Positions 34,316-44,656 of a stretch of DNA of 64,000 nucleotides are shown piece by piece. A model generated the notes under the pieces. It saw nothing but the letters and a program-made list of their open reading frames with translations, did not search any database and was not told the DNA's origin. The position numbers and the translations under genes are program-made. Numbering within the stretch: position 1 is the first letter of the stretch; each line of letters starts with the position of its first letter. The stretch comes from Halopseudomonas xiamenensis (GTDB taxonomy: Bacteria > Pseudomonadota > Gammaproteobacteria > Pseudomonadales > Pseudomonadaceae): NCBI RefSeq assembly GCF_014219065.1, contig NZ_JACLGO010000011.1:30503-94502 (forward strand). The letters are read 5' to 3'.

Positions 34316-34687
34316 TCAACCACCGGCCCGCTTGGTCTTGAAACCCTCGGCGGCCAGCCAGTCGCACAGCATGTCGGCGCGGTCGCCCTGGATTTCGATC
34401 ACTCCGTCGACCACCGAGCCGCCGCAGCCGCAGCGCGCCTTGATGCGCTTGGCCAGCGACTTGAGTTCATCGGCGGGCAACGCCAGGCCACTGATGGTGG
34501 TCACGGTCTTGCCGCCACGGCCCTTGGTCTCGCGGCGCACCCGCGCCACGCCGTCACCGGCGGGCACCTGCGGCTGGCCACAGTGGCAACTGTCGACCGG
34601 CTGCCGGCAGTCCGGGCACATGCGCCCGCTGTCGGTGGAAAACACCAGCCCGCCAAGCGAGCCGAATCCTGTCTGACGCTTGCTCAT
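34316..34687 (-). CDS. yciH: SUI1-family translation factor YciH
   Basis: 123 residues. An N-terminal zinc-finger-like CPDCRQPVDSCHCG precedes the SUI1/eIF1 fold (GGKTVTTISGL, KRIKARCGCGGSVVDGVIEIQGD). YciH homologues bind the 30S subunit and affect start-codon fidelity. It follows DUF2333 by 11 bp on the same strand. Confidence 0.92.
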   Translation of the reverse strand: MSKRQTGFGSLGGLVFSTDSGRMCPDCRQPVDSCHCGQPQVPAGDGVARVRRETKGRGGKTVTTISGLALPADELKSLAKRIKARCGCGGSVVDGVIEIQGDRADMLCDWLAAEGFKTKRAGG

Positions 34688-34698
34688 CGCACCTTATC

Positions 34699-35685
34699 TC
34701 AACCCTGTTGCAGCAGACGACGCAGGTCGATCAGCCCGGCGTTGGCGCGCGACAGGTAGTTGGCCATCACCAGCGAGTGGTTGGCCAGCACGCCGAAGCC
34801 GCCGCCGTTGAGGATCACCGGACTCCACATGGCCTGCTGGGTGGCTTCCAGCTCGCGGATGATCTGGCGCAGGCTGACCAGCGCGTTCTTGTTGTTCAGC
34901 ACCTCGGCATAGTCCTTCTCCACCGCGCGCAGCAGATGCACCAGTGCCCAGGCGCTACCACGTGCCTCGTAGAATACGTTGTCGATTTCCAGCCAGGGCG
35001 TGCGGGTACGCTCGCGGCCACCGTCGGTCAGCGGCGTGCGCGCCACACTGGCCGACAGCCGCTGGGACAGCGAGCCCAGGCGGGTACTGACATCATCGAT
35101 CCAGCCGGCCAGGTTGTCGGCACGGGCATAGAAGCTGGCGTTACCGCTCTCCAGCCGGGTGATGTAGCTGTTCAGCGCCTTGATGCCATCGCGATACTCG
35201 CTTTCGCTGGCCGGCATGGCCCAGCTGTTGTGGTCGAAGTGAAAGCGCGGTTCGGCACGGGCCAGGTCACGATCCTCGGTGGACTGGGACTGCGAGCGGG
35301 CCATGTCACGGCGCATCGAGCGGGTCATGTCGCGTACCTGCACCAGTACGCCGAATTCCCAGCTGGGCATGTTGTCCAGCCAGATGCCGGGCGGGGTGAT
35401 GTCGTTGCTGAGAAAGCCACCGGGCTTGTCCAGCAGCGTACTGGCCAGCGCCTGCAGCGTACGCGCGGTATGCGAGCCGGTAGTCAGCATCTGGTTGTTG
35501 CCCACCGGCAGCACGGTCAGGTCCTCGAGATCCGGCTCCCGGCTCCAGTACCAGCCGACCAGCACACAGATCAACAGATAGGCAATCAGCGCAATGCCGA
35601 CGATCTTGCCCAGCAACCGGCCATTCTCGCTATCGAAGCGGTCCGCCAAGCCACCGGCACCCTGCGTACGTCTGAAAAATTTCAT
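34699..35685 (-). CDS. DUF2333 membrane-anchored protein
   Basis: 328 residues from the ATG at 35685 (GAGAGGTCG upstream). One transmembrane helix near residues 30-52 (IVGIALIAYLLICVLVGWYW) leads to a periplasmic domain starting with REPDLEDL and containing PSWEFGVLVQVRDMTRSMRRDM. The length and sequence fit DUF2333, a gammaproteobacterial family of unknown role. It is cotranscribed with yciH. Confidence 0.85.
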   Translation of the reverse strand: MKFFRRTQGAGGLADRFDSENGRLLGKIVGIALIAYLLICVLVGWYWSREPDLEDLTVLPVGNNQMLTTGSHTARTLQALASTLLDKPGGFLSNDITPPGIWLDNMPSWEFGVLVQVRDMTRSMRRDMARSQSQSTEDRDLARAEPRFHFDHNSWAMPASESEYRDGIKALNSYITRLESGNASFYARADNLAGWIDDVSTRLGSLSQRLSASVARTPLTDGGRERTRTPWLEIDNVFYEARGSAWALVHLLRAVEKDYAEVLNNKNALVSLRQIIRELEATQQAMWSPVILNGGGFGVLANHSLVMANYLSRANAGLIDLRRLLQQG

Positions 35686-35768
35686 CGACCTCTCCCCTCT
35701 CACTGTGCAGCCGCAAGCATATCACCTGTGCCAGCGCATCACACCGCGCAAGCACCGGGAACAGGCCC

Positions 35769-35774
35769 TATAAT
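35769..35774 (+). promoter_or_regulatory. Probable -10 box of cvfB
   Basis: A perfect TATAAT lies 32 bp before the cvfB start; no good -35 is seen 17 bp upstream. AGGA (35793-35796) serves as ribosome site. Confidence 0.55.
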
Positions 35775-35805
35775 AGCCGCTCCCGACCACTCAGGATGGA
35801 CTTTC

Positions 35806-36651
35806 ATGGCCGCCATCGGACATTTCAACAACCTGCCGATCGTCAAGCACACCGGCTTCGGTCTTTATCTCGACGGCGGGCCGCATGGCGAGATACTGCT
35901 GCCCAATCGCTATATCCCCAAGAATGAGCCCACCGAGGTGGGCGACTGGCTGCGGGTATTCATCTACCGCGACAGTGAGGACAAGCTGATCGCCACCACC
36001 CAGTCGCCCAAGGTCAAGGTCGGCGAATTCGCCAGCCTCAAGGTGGTCGAGATCACCCGTGTCGGCCTGTTTCTCGACTGGGGTCTGCCCAAGGACCTGC
36101 TGTTGCCCCACTCCGAGGAAAAGCGCCCGCTGCAGGTCGGTGATTACTGCGTGGTCTACGTCTACCTGGACAAGCACAGCGAGCGCATCACCGCCACCGC
36201 ACGCCTGGATCGCCACCTGGACAAGACCCCAGCCCATTACCAGGTCGGCGAAGCGGTCGATCTGCTGATCGTCGAACCCACCGACCTGGGCTACAAGGCC
36301 ATCATCAACCACCGCCACTGGGGCCTGCTGCACAAGAACGAGGTGTTCAAGTTCATCCGCGGCGGCAAGCGCGAGCGCGGCTATATCCGCGAACTGCGCG
36401 CCGATGGCAAGATCAGCCTGAGCTTGCAGCCGGTAGGCCGCGACGCCGCCGACCAGCTGCAGCAACTGATCCTGCAGACGCTCGAAGAGCACGACGGTGT
36501 ACTGCCCTTGAGCGACAAGAGCCCGGCACCGGAGATCGCGCGCCTGTTCGGTGTCAGCAAGGGCAACTTCAAGAAGGCCATCGGCGGTCTGTATCGCCAG
36601 GGACGCATCGTCATACATCCCGACCGCATCGAGAGTGTCGAGCGCAGCTGA
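35806..36651 (+). CDS. cvfB: CvfB-family S1-like RNA-binding protein
   Basis: 281 residues. Tandem S1-like units (HTGFGLYLDGGPHGEILLP, RVGLFLDWGLPKDLLLP, DLGYKAIINHRHWGLLHKNE) are followed by a C-terminal winged helix (IARLFGVSKGNFKKAIGGLYRQGRI), the layout of CvfB/YitL. The family binds RNA and affects virulence genes in Staphylococcus; its role in pseudomonads is unclear. It is immediately upstream of dsbD but with its own -10 box. Confidence 0.88.
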   Translation: MAAIGHFNNLPIVKHTGFGLYLDGGPHGEILLPNRYIPKNEPTEVGDWLRVFIYRDSEDKLIATTQSPKVKVGEFASLKVVEITRVGLFLDWGLPKDLLLPHSEEKRPLQVGDYCVVYVYLDKHSERITATARLDRHLDKTPAHYQVGEAVDLLIVEPTDLGYKAIINHRHWGLLHKNEVFKFIRGGKRERGYIRELRADGKISLSLQPVGRDAADQLQQLILQTLEEHDGVLPLSDKSPAPEIARLFGVSKGNFKKAIGGLYRQGRIVIHPDRIESVERS

Positions 36652-36724
36652 AAAATCTGGCGGCAGTTTGTCACTGGCATTAAGCGCGCCAGGCCTTATC
36701 ATGAGCGACAAACTCCCTACGGAT

Positions 36725-38524
36725 ATGCCTATGCTGTTTCAACGCCTGTTGCTGGTTTTCCTCCTGCTCGTCAGTGGCTCCGTGCTGGCCCAGTCGCCTT
36801 CGAACAACGCCGCGCTGGGCAGCCTGTTCGGCAATGTCGGCAGCAGCAGCGCCACCCAGTTCCTGCCGGTGCATGAGGCCTTCCGCCCCGGCATCGTCGA
36901 GGCCCGGGCCGAGCGTATCCAGCTGCAGTTCGACATCGCTCCCGAGTATTACCTGTACCGCCACCGGTTGAAGTTCGAGCTGCTGGGTGGCGATGGCCAG
37001 ATCAGCCAGACCCACCTGCCGGACGGCATCCACAAGACCGACGAATTCTTCGGTGACGTCGAGGTCTACTACACCAGCCTGGAGGTGCGGCTGGATATCG
37101 CGCCAGGCAGCACCCCGGCCAGCCAGCTGCGCGTCGAATACCAGGGCTGTGCCGATGCCGGGCTGTGCTACCCGCCGGAAACCGTGCTGTTCGACCTGCC
37201 CGGCGGCAGCGCTGGCGGCGCAACGGCGGGCGACCCGGCCAGCCGCGGCGACCAGTCGCTGTGGTGGTCGTTGCTGCTGCTGTTCGCCGCCGGCCTGGCA
37301 CTGACCTTCACCCCCTGCGTGCTGCCGATGGTGCCGATCCTCACCAGCATGGTGCTGGGTCGCGCGGACATCAACCGCCCGCGCGCCTTCGCCCTGTCGC
37401 TCAGCTACGTGCTGGGCATGGCGTTGACCTTCGCCCTGGTCGGCGCGCTGATCGGCCTGTTCGGCGCGGCGCTGAATATCCAGGCGCGCCTGCAGTCGCC
37501 CTGGGTGCTCGGCGCCTTCGCGGTGTTCTTCGTGCTGTTCGCCCTGGCCATGTTCGATGTGTTCAACCTGCGCCTGCCGGCCTTCATCCGCGAGCCAGCG
37601 GAACGCCTTGGCAGCCGCACCCAGGGCGGCTCGATTCCCGGCGCGGCACTGATGGGCGTGCTGTCCTCCCTGGTGGTCTCGCCGTGTATTTCCGCACCGC
37701 TGGCCGGCGCCCTCATCTATATCAGCGCCACCGGCGATGCCCTGGGCGGCGCCCTGCGGCTGTTCGCGCTGGCCATCGGCATGGGCGTGCCACTGATCCT
37801 GGTGGCGATGTTCGGCAGCGCACTGCTGCCACGCTCCGGGCCCTGGCTCAACCAGGTCAAGCAAGCCTTCGGCTTCGGCCTGCTGGCGGTGGCCATCTGG
37901 CTGCTCGAGCGGGTCATTCCGGGCCCGCTGAGCCTGGCATTGTGGGCCGCACTGGCCGCTGGCATCGCCGTGCAACTGGGCCTGTTCGAGCGTGGGCCGC
38001 GCAGCGGTATCGGCCGCGCCGGCCAGACCGCTGCGCTGCTGCTGGCCATCTATGCCGCCGCGGCGCTGTTCGGCGCCCTGTCCGGCGCCTCCGACCCGCT
38101 GCGCCCGCTGCAGTCGCTGACCACCGGCACAGCGCAACCGGCCACTGATGGCGGCAGCTACTTCAACAAGGTGTCCAGCGCCGCCGCCGTTCGCCAGCAA
38201 CTGGCCCAGGCCAGGGAGCAGGGCCTGCCGGCGATCGTCGAGCTGTCCGCCGACTGGTGCATCAGTTGCAAGATCATCGAACGGGAAATTATCAACCACC
38301 CCAGCGTACGGGCCGGCCTGGATGGCTTCGTGCGCATCCAGCTCGACGTCACCGACAATACCGCCGAGCAGCGCGCCTGGCTGACCGAACAGCAGCTGTT
38401 CGGGCCACCGGCGTTCCTGTTCTATGACAGCGCCGGGCAGGAGCAGGCGCAGTTGCGCATTCAAGGGGAAGTGCCGCGCGAGACCTTCATTCGGCATATG
38501 GAGGGGGCGCTGGGGGCGGGGTGA
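36725..38524 (+). CDS. dsbD: Thiol:disulfide interchange protein DsbD
   Basis: 599 residues from the ATG at 36725, which gives a clean signal peptide (LLLVFLLLVSGSVLAQ); ATGs at 36701 and 36731 are alternatives. The N-terminal periplasmic domain has the redox pair in GCADAGLCYP. The eight-helix domain has FTPCVLPMVPI and VVSPCISAPLAG, and the C-terminal thioredoxin domain has ADWCISCK. DsbD passes electrons from cytosolic thioredoxin to periplasmic DsbC/DsbG and cytochrome maturation. It is the first gene of the block conserved in Pseudomonas. Confidence 0.93.
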   Translation: MPMLFQRLLLVFLLLVSGSVLAQSPSNNAALGSLFGNVGSSSATQFLPVHEAFRPGIVEARAERIQLQFDIAPEYYLYRHRLKFELLGGDGQISQTHLPDGIHKTDEFFGDVEVYYTSLEVRLDIAPGSTPASQLRVEYQGCADAGLCYPPETVLFDLPGGSAGGATAGDPASRGDQSLWWSLLLLFAAGLALTFTPCVLPMVPILTSMVLGRADINRPRAFALSLSYVLGMALTFALVGALIGLFGAALNIQARLQSPWVLGAFAVFFVLFALAMFDVFNLRLPAFIREPAERLGSRTQGGSIPGAALMGVLSSLVVSPCISAPLAGALIYISATGDALGGALRLFALAIGMGVPLILVAMFGSALLPRSGPWLNQVKQAFGFGLLAVAIWLLERVIPGPLSLALWAALAAGIAVQLGLFERGPRSGIGRAGQTAALLLAIYAAAALFGALSGASDPLRPLQSLTTGTAQPATDGGSYFNKVSSAAAVRQQLAQAREQGLPAIVELSADWCISCKIIEREIINHPSVRAGLDGFVRIQLDVTDNTAEQRAWLTEQQLFGPPAFLFYDSAGQEQAQLRIQGEVPRETFIRHMEGALGAG

Positions 38525-38535
38525 GATTGCTGCTT

Positions 38536-38775
38536 CCCCCCTCTCCCCCAACCCCTCTCCCGCAAGGGGAGAGGGGAGCAAAACAGTGATCGCTGGTAAC
38601 TTCTGTGAAAAGACTGATGCCATGACTCCCATTAAGTCTTGGAGTCATGATCAACAACCACCTTGCAGATCAGCGAGGTTCTTCAACAATATTCGAACAT
38701 GCGCAACCGATATTGCCGGCTTGCACAATCAACCCCCCTCTCCCCCTTGCGGGAGAGGGGTTGGGGGAGAGGGGG
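38536..38775. repeat. MITE-like element with 40-bp inverted ends
   Basis: The left end (38536-38576) and right end (38733-38775) are inverted copies of a C/T-rich unit containing CCCCCAACCCCTCTCCCGCA, differing by one base in a G-run. Each end is itself a hairpin. The 156 bp between hold no gene. This fills most of the 399-bp dsbD-aroQ gap. The same kind of C/T-rich unit is a dispersed repeat in many bacterial genomes. Confidence 0.75.
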
Positions 38776-38923
38776 AACCACCCAACTTCCCCAAAAACCC
38801 AGCCATCATGCAGTCATCTGATGACATTCCACTGCTTCTGGACAGCCCTTTGTTAATCCGGCAAACTCTGCGCTCATCAATGACCACCGAGTCAATCGCC
38901 AACGCCGCCATGGAATATCGCTG

Positions 38924-39367
38924 ATGGCCAGTATCCTGCTCCTGCACGGACCCAACCTGAACCTGCTCGGCACCCGTGAACCGGGCGTCTACGGCTCGGC
39001 CACCCTGGAGCAGATCAACACCCGTCTGGCCGAACAGGCCCGGCAGGGTGGGCACCGTCTGCAGAGCCTGCAGAGCAATGCCGAGCATGAACTGATCGGG
39101 CGCATCCATGCCGCCCGGGACGAAGCGATCGATTTCATCATCATCAATCCAGCTGCATTCACCCACACCAGTGTGGCAATACGTGACGCGTTGCTGGCGG
39201 TGAGCATCCCATTCATCGAAGTGCATCTTTCCAACGTGTACCGGCGAGAGCCTTTCCGTCATCACTCCTATTTCTCGGACATTGCCGAGGGCGTGATCTG
39301 CGGACTGGGAGCCGAGGGCTATGCCCTGGCCCTGCAGGCGGCCATACACCGCATCGAACAAAACTGA
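38924..39367 (+). CDS. aroQ: Type II 3-dehydroquinate dehydratase
   Basis: 147 residues. [38 protein letters not shown] and [19 protein letters not shown] include the catalytic Tyr, Arg and His of the type II enzyme, which makes 3-dehydroshikimate in the shikimate pathway. It is 33 bp before accB, as in other pseudomonads. Confidence 0.96.
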   Translation: MASILLLHGPNLNLLGTREPGVYGSATLEQINTRLAEQARQGGHRLQSLQSNAEHELIGRIHAARDEAIDFIIINPAAFTHTSVAIRDALLAVSIPFIEVHLSNVYRREPFRHHSYFSDIAEGVICGLGAEGYALALQAAIHRIEQN

Positions 39368-39400
39368 AACGACCAACATTGCCCTGGAGCGCAAGAATCA

Positions 39401-39859
39401 ATGGATATCCGCAAAGTAAAGAAACTCATCGAACTGCTTGAAGAATCCGGCATCGACGAGCTGGAGATTCACGAAGGCGAGGAATCTGTCCGGATAAGCC
39501 GCCATAGCCAGAAAGCCGCCATGCCGCAACAGTACTTCCAGGCCCCGGTAGCCGCTGCCCCTGCTCCGGCAGCAGCCCCGGCACCCGCCGCACCGGCCGC
39601 CGAAGCCGCGCCGGCCGAGCCGTCCGGTCACCTGGTACGCTCGCCGATGGTCGGCACCTTCTATCGCTCGCCCTCCCCCGAGTCGCCCTCCTTCGTCGAG
39701 GTCGGCCAGACCGTCAAGGCTGGTGATGTACTGTGCATCGTCGAGGCGATGAAAATGATGAACCATATCGAAGCCGACAAGACTGGCGTCATCCAGGCCA
39801 TCCTGGTCGACAATGGCCAGCCCGTGGAATTCGATCAACCCCTGTTCAGCATCGCCTGA
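39401..39859 (+). CDS. accB: Biotin carboxyl carrier protein of acetyl-CoA carboxylase
   Basis: 152 residues. [23 protein letters not shown] at the N-terminus, an Ala/Pro linker (residues about 47-73) and a C-terminal biotinyl domain with EAMKMMN, whose first Lys carries biotin. GGAG precedes the ATG. It is cotranscribed with accC and provides malonyl-CoA for fatty acid synthesis. Confidence 0.97.
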   Translation: MDIRKVKKLIELLEESGIDELEIHEGEESVRISRHSQKAAMPQQYFQAPVAAAPAPAAAPAPAAPAAEAAPAEPSGHLVRSPMVGTFYRSPSPESPSFVEVGQTVKAGDVLCIVEAMKMMNHIEADKTGVIQAILVDNGQPVEFDQPLFSIA

Positions 39860-39878
39860 GCCCGACCCGGAGGCTGCG

Positions 39879-41219
39879 ATGCAGAAAGTACTCATAGCCA
39901 ACCGCGGCGAAATTGCACTGCGCGTCATCCGCGCCTGCAAGGAGCTGGGGTTGAAGACCGTGGCAGTGCACTCCACTGCCGACCGCGAACTCATGCACCT
40001 GGCCATGGCCGACGAAACCGTCTGCATCGGCCCGGCTGTTGCCACCGAGTCGTACCTGAACATTCCGCGCATCATCAGCGCCGCTGAAGTGACCGGCGCC
40101 GACGGCATCCACCCCGGCTACGGCTTTCTCGCCGAGAATGCCGATTTCGCCGAACAGATCGAGCGTTCCGGCTTCACCTTCATCGGCCCCAGCGCCGAGG
40201 TGATCCGTCTGATGGGCGACAAGGTCTCGGCCATCGCCGCGATGAAGAAGACCGGCGTGCCGACCGTGCCCGGTTCCGACGGCCCGCTGCCCGATGATGA
40301 GCAGGAGTGCCTGAAGATCGGCCACCGCGTCGGCTACCCGGTGATCATCAAGGCCGCCGGCGGCGGCGGTGGTCGCGGCATGCGCGTGGTGCACAAGGAA
40401 GAGGATCTGATCAAATCGATCCGCCTGACCCGCACCGAGGCCGGCGCTGCCTTCGGCAACCCGATGGTCTACCTGGAGAAGTTCCTGACCAACCCGCGTC
40501 ACGTGGAAGTTCAGGTACTGTCCGACGGCCAGGGCCATGCCATCCACCTGGGTGACCGTGACTGCTCGCTGCAGCGCCGTCACCAGAAGATCATCGAGGA
40601 AGCACCCGCTCCCGGTATCGACGAGAAGGCCCGTGCCGAAGTGCAGGCCCGCTGCGTGCAGGCCTGTATCGACCTGGGTTACCGTGGTGCCGGCACCTTC
40701 GAGTTCCTGTACGAGAACGGCCAGTTCTTCTTCATCGAGATGAACACCCGGATTCAGGTCGAGCACCCGATTTCGGAAATGGTCACCGGTATCGACCTGG
40801 TCAAGGAACAGATCAAAGTGTGCGCGGGCCAGCCGCTGAGCCTGACCCAGGACGACGTGGTCATCCGCGGTCATGCCATCGAGTGCCGGATCAACGCCGA
40901 AGACCCCAACACCTTCATGCCCAGCCCCGGCACCGTGAGCTTCTTCCACGCCCCCGGCGGCAACGGCGTGCGGGTAGACTCGCACCTGTACAGCGGCTAC
41001 AAGGTACCGCCGAACTACGATTCGCTGATCGGCAAGCTGATCACCTACGGCGCTACCCGCGACGAAGCCATGGTGCGCATGCGCAACGCCCTGGACGAGC
41101 TGGTGGTCGATGGCATCAAGACCAACACCCCGCTGCACCGGGAACTGGTACGTGACGCCGAGTTCTGCAAAGGTGGAGTGAATATCCACTACCTGGAGAA
41201 GAAACTCGGCATCAGCTGA
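39879..41219 (+). CDS. accC: Biotin carboxylase of acetyl-CoA carboxylase
   Basis: 446 residues from the ATG at 39879 (CGGAGGCTGCG upstream). [16 protein letters not shown], the ATP-binding [13 protein letters not shown], and [20 protein letters not shown] with the catalytic Arg are all present. It carboxylates biotin on AccB with ATP and bicarbonate. It lies 19 bp after accB. Confidence 0.97.
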   Translation: MQKVLIANRGEIALRVIRACKELGLKTVAVHSTADRELMHLAMADETVCIGPAVATESYLNIPRIISAAEVTGADGIHPGYGFLAENADFAEQIERSGFTFIGPSAEVIRLMGDKVSAIAAMKKTGVPTVPGSDGPLPDDEQECLKIGHRVGYPVIIKAAGGGGGRGMRVVHKEEDLIKSIRLTRTEAGAAFGNPMVYLEKFLTNPRHVEVQVLSDGQGHAIHLGDRDCSLQRRHQKIIEEAPAPGIDEKARAEVQARCVQACIDLGYRGAGTFEFLYENGQFFFIEMNTRIQVEHPISEMVTGIDLVKEQIKVCAGQPLSLTQDDVVIRGHAIECRINAEDPNTFMPSPGTVSFFHAPGGNGVRVDSHLYSGYKVPPNYDSLIGKLITYGATRDEAMVRMRNALDELVVDGIKTNTPLHRELVRDAEFCKGGVNIHYLEKKLGIS

Positions 41220-41220
41220 C

Positions 41221-41261
41221 AAGCTGCAAGCTGCAAGCTGCAAGCTGCAAGCTGCAAGCTC
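41221..41261. repeat. Heptamer tandem repeat (AAGCTGC)5
   Basis: Five perfect copies of AAGCTGC and a partial sixth begin 2 bp after the accC stop. Copy number of such repeats tends to vary between strains. Confidence 0.9.
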
Positions 41262-41282
41262 ACAGAGTATGATGTACGTTTT

Positions 41283-41313
41283 GGGGAGCGACCTGTCGCT
41301 CCCCTTGTCTTTT
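41283..41313 (+). terminator. Rho-independent terminator after accC
   Basis: Stem GGGGAGCGA / TCGCTCCCC with a 4-nt loop, followed by TTGTCTTTT. It ends the accBC transcript before prmA. Confidence 0.88.
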
Positions 41314-41364
41314 CTGCTTCGCGCTAGTCGCTGACAGCTTGAAGCTCTTCCGAAGGAAGCCCCT

Positions 41365-42255
41365 ATGCCCTGGCTGCAACTGCGTCTTGCCATTACCCCC
41401 GATCAGGCCGAGCCGATGGAGGATCTGCTGCTGGGGCTGGGCGCGGTCTCGGTGACCTTCATGGATGCCGAGGACCAGCCCATTTTCGAGCCGGACCTGG
41501 GCACCACGCCGCTGTGGTCACACACCCACCTGCTGGCCCTGTTCGAGGCCGACACCGAGCGTCAGGCGCTGATCGAGCAGTTGCGCCAGCTGTGGCCGCA
41601 GGCGCTGCCCGAACACCAGTTCGAGGATATCGCCGACCAGGACTGGGAGCGCAGCTGGATGGACAACTTCCAGCCGATGCGCTTCGGCCAGCGCCTGTGG
41701 ATCGTCCCCAGCTGGCATGAGGCACCGGAGCCCGAGGCGGTCAACCTGCTGCTGGACCCCGGCCTGGCGTTCGGCACCGGCACCCATCCGACCACCGCCC
41801 TGTGCCTGGAGTGGCTGGACAGCCAGGACCTCGACGGCCTGCAGGTGATCGATTTCGGTTGCGGCTCGGGCATCCTGGCGATTGCCGCCCTGCTGCTCGG
41901 CGCCGAGCAGGTAGTCGGTACCGATATCGACCCCCAGGCGCTGGAGGCCTCGCGTGACAATGCCCGACGCAACCAGTTGGCCGATGAGCGCCTGCCGCTG
42001 TACCTGCCGGCGGACATGCCGGCCGAGCCGGCCGATGTGCTGGTCGCCAATATCCTCGCCGGCCCGCTGGTCAGCCTGGCCCCGCAATTGACCAGCCTGG
42101 TCCGGCCTGGTGGACGCATCGCCCTGTCCGGAATTCTCGCCGAGCAGACCGGGGAGATTATCGCCGCCTACCGCGATGCCTTCGAGCTGGACCCGGTAGC
42201 CGACAAGGACGGCTGGATCAGGGTCACTGGCGTGCGCCGCGACGTGGCGCCATGA
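41365..42255 (+). CDS. prmA: Ribosomal protein L11 methyltransferase
   Basis: 296 residues, AAGGAAG before the ATG. The N-terminal substrate-recognition domain ([21 protein letters not shown]) and C-terminal SAM domain ([46 protein letters not shown]) are typical. It trimethylates L11. Standard place between accC and the DUF3426 gene. Confidence 0.95.
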   Translation: MPWLQLRLAITPDQAEPMEDLLLGLGAVSVTFMDAEDQPIFEPDLGTTPLWSHTHLLALFEADTERQALIEQLRQLWPQALPEHQFEDIADQDWERSWMDNFQPMRFGQRLWIVPSWHEAPEPEAVNLLLDPGLAFGTGTHPTTALCLEWLDSQDLDGLQVIDFGCGSGILAIAALLLGAEQVVGTDIDPQALEASRDNARRNQLADERLPLYLPADMPAEPADVLVANILAGPLVSLAPQLTSLVRPGGRIALSGILAEQTGEIIAAYRDAFELDPVADKDGWIRVTGVRRDVAP

Positions 42256-42315
42256 GCCACTTGCCGGCACAATATGGCGCACGCCCATTCACTGCCTGAC
42301 AAGGATTCCGCCCGC

Positions 42316-43515
42316 ATGAGCGAGCTGCTGGTCACCCAATGCCCCTATTGCCAGACCCGCTTCCGGCTCACTGCGGAGCAGCTGAATGTGGCCGCCGGCA
42401 ATGTGCGCTGCGGCGCCTGCCTGGAGGTGTTTCATGCCGGTGATGCGGCTGCCGCCATGCAGCAGGATCTCCCGGCGCGTGCCGAACCTGATCCAGCGCG
42501 ACCCTCCAGCCTACTGCAAGATGACCTGGACGAGCCAGACCTGGCCGCCCTCGGGCTGGACGAATCGATCATCGACGAGGTCAACCCCACCGGTATGACC
42601 GGCCACCGGCAGTCAGGGCTGGAAGCGGCACTGCCCGCCAGTGATGACCAGCCGCCCACCGAGATCGACACGCCCTCGCCCGCCGAGCCGTTCGCCGACC
42701 TGCACGAGGATTTCCTCGCCACCCCGCCGGCCCGGGATTTCGGCCCCGACTTCGATCACAACCGGCTTGGCGACCAGGACCTGGATGCCGACGGCGAAAG
42801 CCATGACGATCACGACATCTTCGATCGCGATCGACCGACGACAACAGCGCCAGCCGATATCTCCCCGGCCCCTGATCGGCAGCACGAAGAACAGTCGCCC
42901 ACTGTCGACACCCAGCCGGATCTGGCCGACGCGCCAGCGGCCGACAACCCGCAGCCGGAGCGGCGCGAGCCGCAGCTCACTGCGCTGCGCCTGGAACTGC
43001 TGGAGGAAGAGCTGCTGAGCGGGCCGCCAGCCCGCCCCCGGCAACGCACCTGGCTATGGAACAGCCTGTGCCTGCTGGCCCTGCTGGTGCTGGCCGGGCA
43101 GTTCTTCTACTACAACTTCGATGCCCTGGCACGTGACCAGCGCACCCGCCCACTACTGGAGAACCTGTGCCTGATCGCTCGCTGCGAGCTGCCGGCCAGG
43201 GTCGACATCAGTCGTATCCGCAGCGCCAACCTGCTGGTGCGCCAGCACCCCGAGTTTCCCAACGCCCTGGCGATCGACGTGATTCTCTACAACCGCGCGG
43301 ATTTCGAGCAGCCGTTCCCGGTATTACAGATGCACTTCACCGATGCCGGCGGACGGGAAGTCTCCGCGCGCAGCTTCCGACCGGAGGAATACCTGTCCGG
43401 CGAGCTGGCCGGAGTACGCCTGATGCCGCCACAGACGCCGATCCATGTCGGACTGAGCATGCTCGACCCCGGCCCCCAGGCCAGCGGCTACCGACTCGAG
43501 TTTCTCAGCCCCTGA
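42316..43515 (+). CDS. Zinc-ribbon and DUF3426 membrane protein
   Basis: 399 residues from the ATG at 42316 (AAGGA upstream). An N-terminal MJ0042-type zinc ribbon (CPYCQTRFRL...VRCGACLEVF) is followed by about 190 low-complexity, acidic and Pro-rich residues, one membrane helix (about 258-275: LLALLVLAGQFFYYNF) and a C-terminal DUF3426 domain. The ribbon would be cytosolic and the DUF3426 domain periplasmic. Role unknown, but the gene is conserved at this place in pseudomonads. Confidence 0.88.
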   Translation: MSELLVTQCPYCQTRFRLTAEQLNVAAGNVRCGACLEVFHAGDAAAAMQQDLPARAEPDPARPSSLLQDDLDEPDLAALGLDESIIDEVNPTGMTGHRQSGLEAALPASDDQPPTEIDTPSPAEPFADLHEDFLATPPARDFGPDFDHNRLGDQDLDADGESHDDHDIFDRDRPTTTAPADISPAPDRQHEEQSPTVDTQPDLADAPAADNPQPERREPQLTALRLELLEEELLSGPPARPRQRTWLWNSLCLLALLVLAGQFFYYNFDALARDQRTRPLLENLCLIARCELPARVDISRIRSANLLVRQHPEFPNALAIDVILYNRADFEQPFPVLQMHFTDAGGREVSARSFRPEEYLSGELAGVRLMPPQTPIHVGLSMLDPGPQASGYRLEFLSP

Positions 43516-43669
43516 CCGGCAGCTGGTCAAATATCAGCCAGACAGTCTTTATATGGTCATCGGTAGCAGGTATGATAGCGGCCCTCTTCACTTTTCTGAC
43601 CCTGCCCGAACATGTCCTGCGGTTCCGGGGCATAACCCATTGACCACCGAGTACAGGGATGGACCAGCA

Positions 43670-44656
43670 GTGATCAGTATCGGACCTCACCAACTCACCA
43701 GCCGCGTCATACTGGCCCCCATGGCCGGTGTCACCGACCGCCCGTTCCGCCGCATGTGCCGTGAGCTGGGCGCCGGGCTGGTGGTCTCGGAGATGGTTAC
43801 CAGCGATACTCGCCTGTGGCACAGCCGCAAGTCCCGTCAGCGCCTCGACCACAGCGGCGAACCCGGCCCGCGCTCGGTGCAGATCGCCGGTGGCGACCCG
43901 CAGATGATGGCCGAGGCCGCCCGCATGAACCGCGACAATGGCGCGCAGATCATCGATATCAACATGGGCTGCCCGGCCAAGAAGGTCTGCAACAAGGCCG
44001 CCGGCTCCGCCCTGCTGCGTGATGAACGACTGGTGACCGAGATCCTCGAGGCGGTGGTTGGCGCCGTGGATATCCCGGTCACCCTGAAGATCCGCACCGG
44101 CTGGGACCCGGCCAACCGCAACGGTGTCAGCATCGCGCGTATCGCCGAGCAGAGCGGTATCCAGGCCCTGGCCGTGCATGGCCGCACCCGCAGCGAGCTG
44201 TATACCGGCCAGGCTGAGTACGACACCATCGCGCAGATCCGCCAGGCGATATCCATTCCGCTGTTCGCCAACGGCGACATCGACTCGCCGGAGAAGGCCC
44301 GCCAGGTACTCGAGCACACCGACGCCGATGCGGTGATGATCGGCCGCGCCGCCCAGAGCCGGCCGTGGATCTTCCGCGAAATAGAACACTACCTGAGCCA
44401 CGGCCAGCACCTGCCCGAGCCCGGGCTGGCCTGGCAACAGTCGCTGCTGCTGCAGCACCTCGAAGCCCTGCACCAGTTCTACGGTCCCGAGCAGGGCGTG
44501 CGCATCGCCCGCAAGCATGTCGGCTGGCAAGTGCAGTCGCTGCCCGGCGCCGAGGATTTCCGCCGCAGTTTCAACCGCATGGATTGCGCGACCCAGCAGC
44601 GTCAGGCGATAGAGCAATTCTTCAACCGCTTGATGGACAGAGGCCTCGCGGCATGA
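43670..44656 (+). CDS. dusB: tRNA-dihydrouridine synthase B
   Basis: 328 residues from a GTG at 43670 with AGGGA upstream; no in-frame ATG fits. [24 protein letters not shown], the active-site [21 protein letters not shown] with its Cys, and ALAVHGRTR identify an FMN-dependent Dus. Classical dusB-fis operon: the fis ATG overlaps the dusB stop. Confidence 0.94.
   Translation: MISIGPHQLTSRVILAPMAGVTDRPFRRMCRELGAGLVVSEMVTSDTRLWHSRKSRQRLDHSGEPGPRSVQIAGGDPQMMAEAARMNRDNGAQIIDINMGCPAKKVCNKAAGSALLRDERLVTEILEAVVGAVDIPVTLKIRTGWDPANRNGVSIARIAEQSGIQALAVHGRTRSELYTGQAEYDTIAQIRQAISIPLFANGDIDSPEKARQVLEHTDADAVMIGRAAQSRPWIFREIEHYLSHGQHLPEPGLAWQQSLLLQHLEALHQFYGPEQGVRIARKHVGWQVQSLPGAEDFRRSFNRMDCATQQRQAIEQFFNRLMDRGLAA

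Noticed and set aside
32918..34759. A 613-codon plus-strand frame opposite the MATE gene and yciH
   Set aside because: His/Gln/Arg-rich nonsense composition and no start site; it covers two well-identified genes on the other strand.
34708..35805. A long upstream extension of the cvfB frame
   Set aside because: The extension is antisense to DUF2333; similarity to CvfB begins only at the ATG at 35806, which has a -10 box and a ribosome site.
36680..38632. A 650-codon minus-strand frame opposite dsbD
   Set aside because: Low-complexity Gln/Ala/Gly/Arg-rich product, typical of antisense translation of a GC-rich membrane gene.
41221..41261. Repeat array considered as a CRISPR
   Set aside because: Seven-base units without spacers; a simple tandem repeat.
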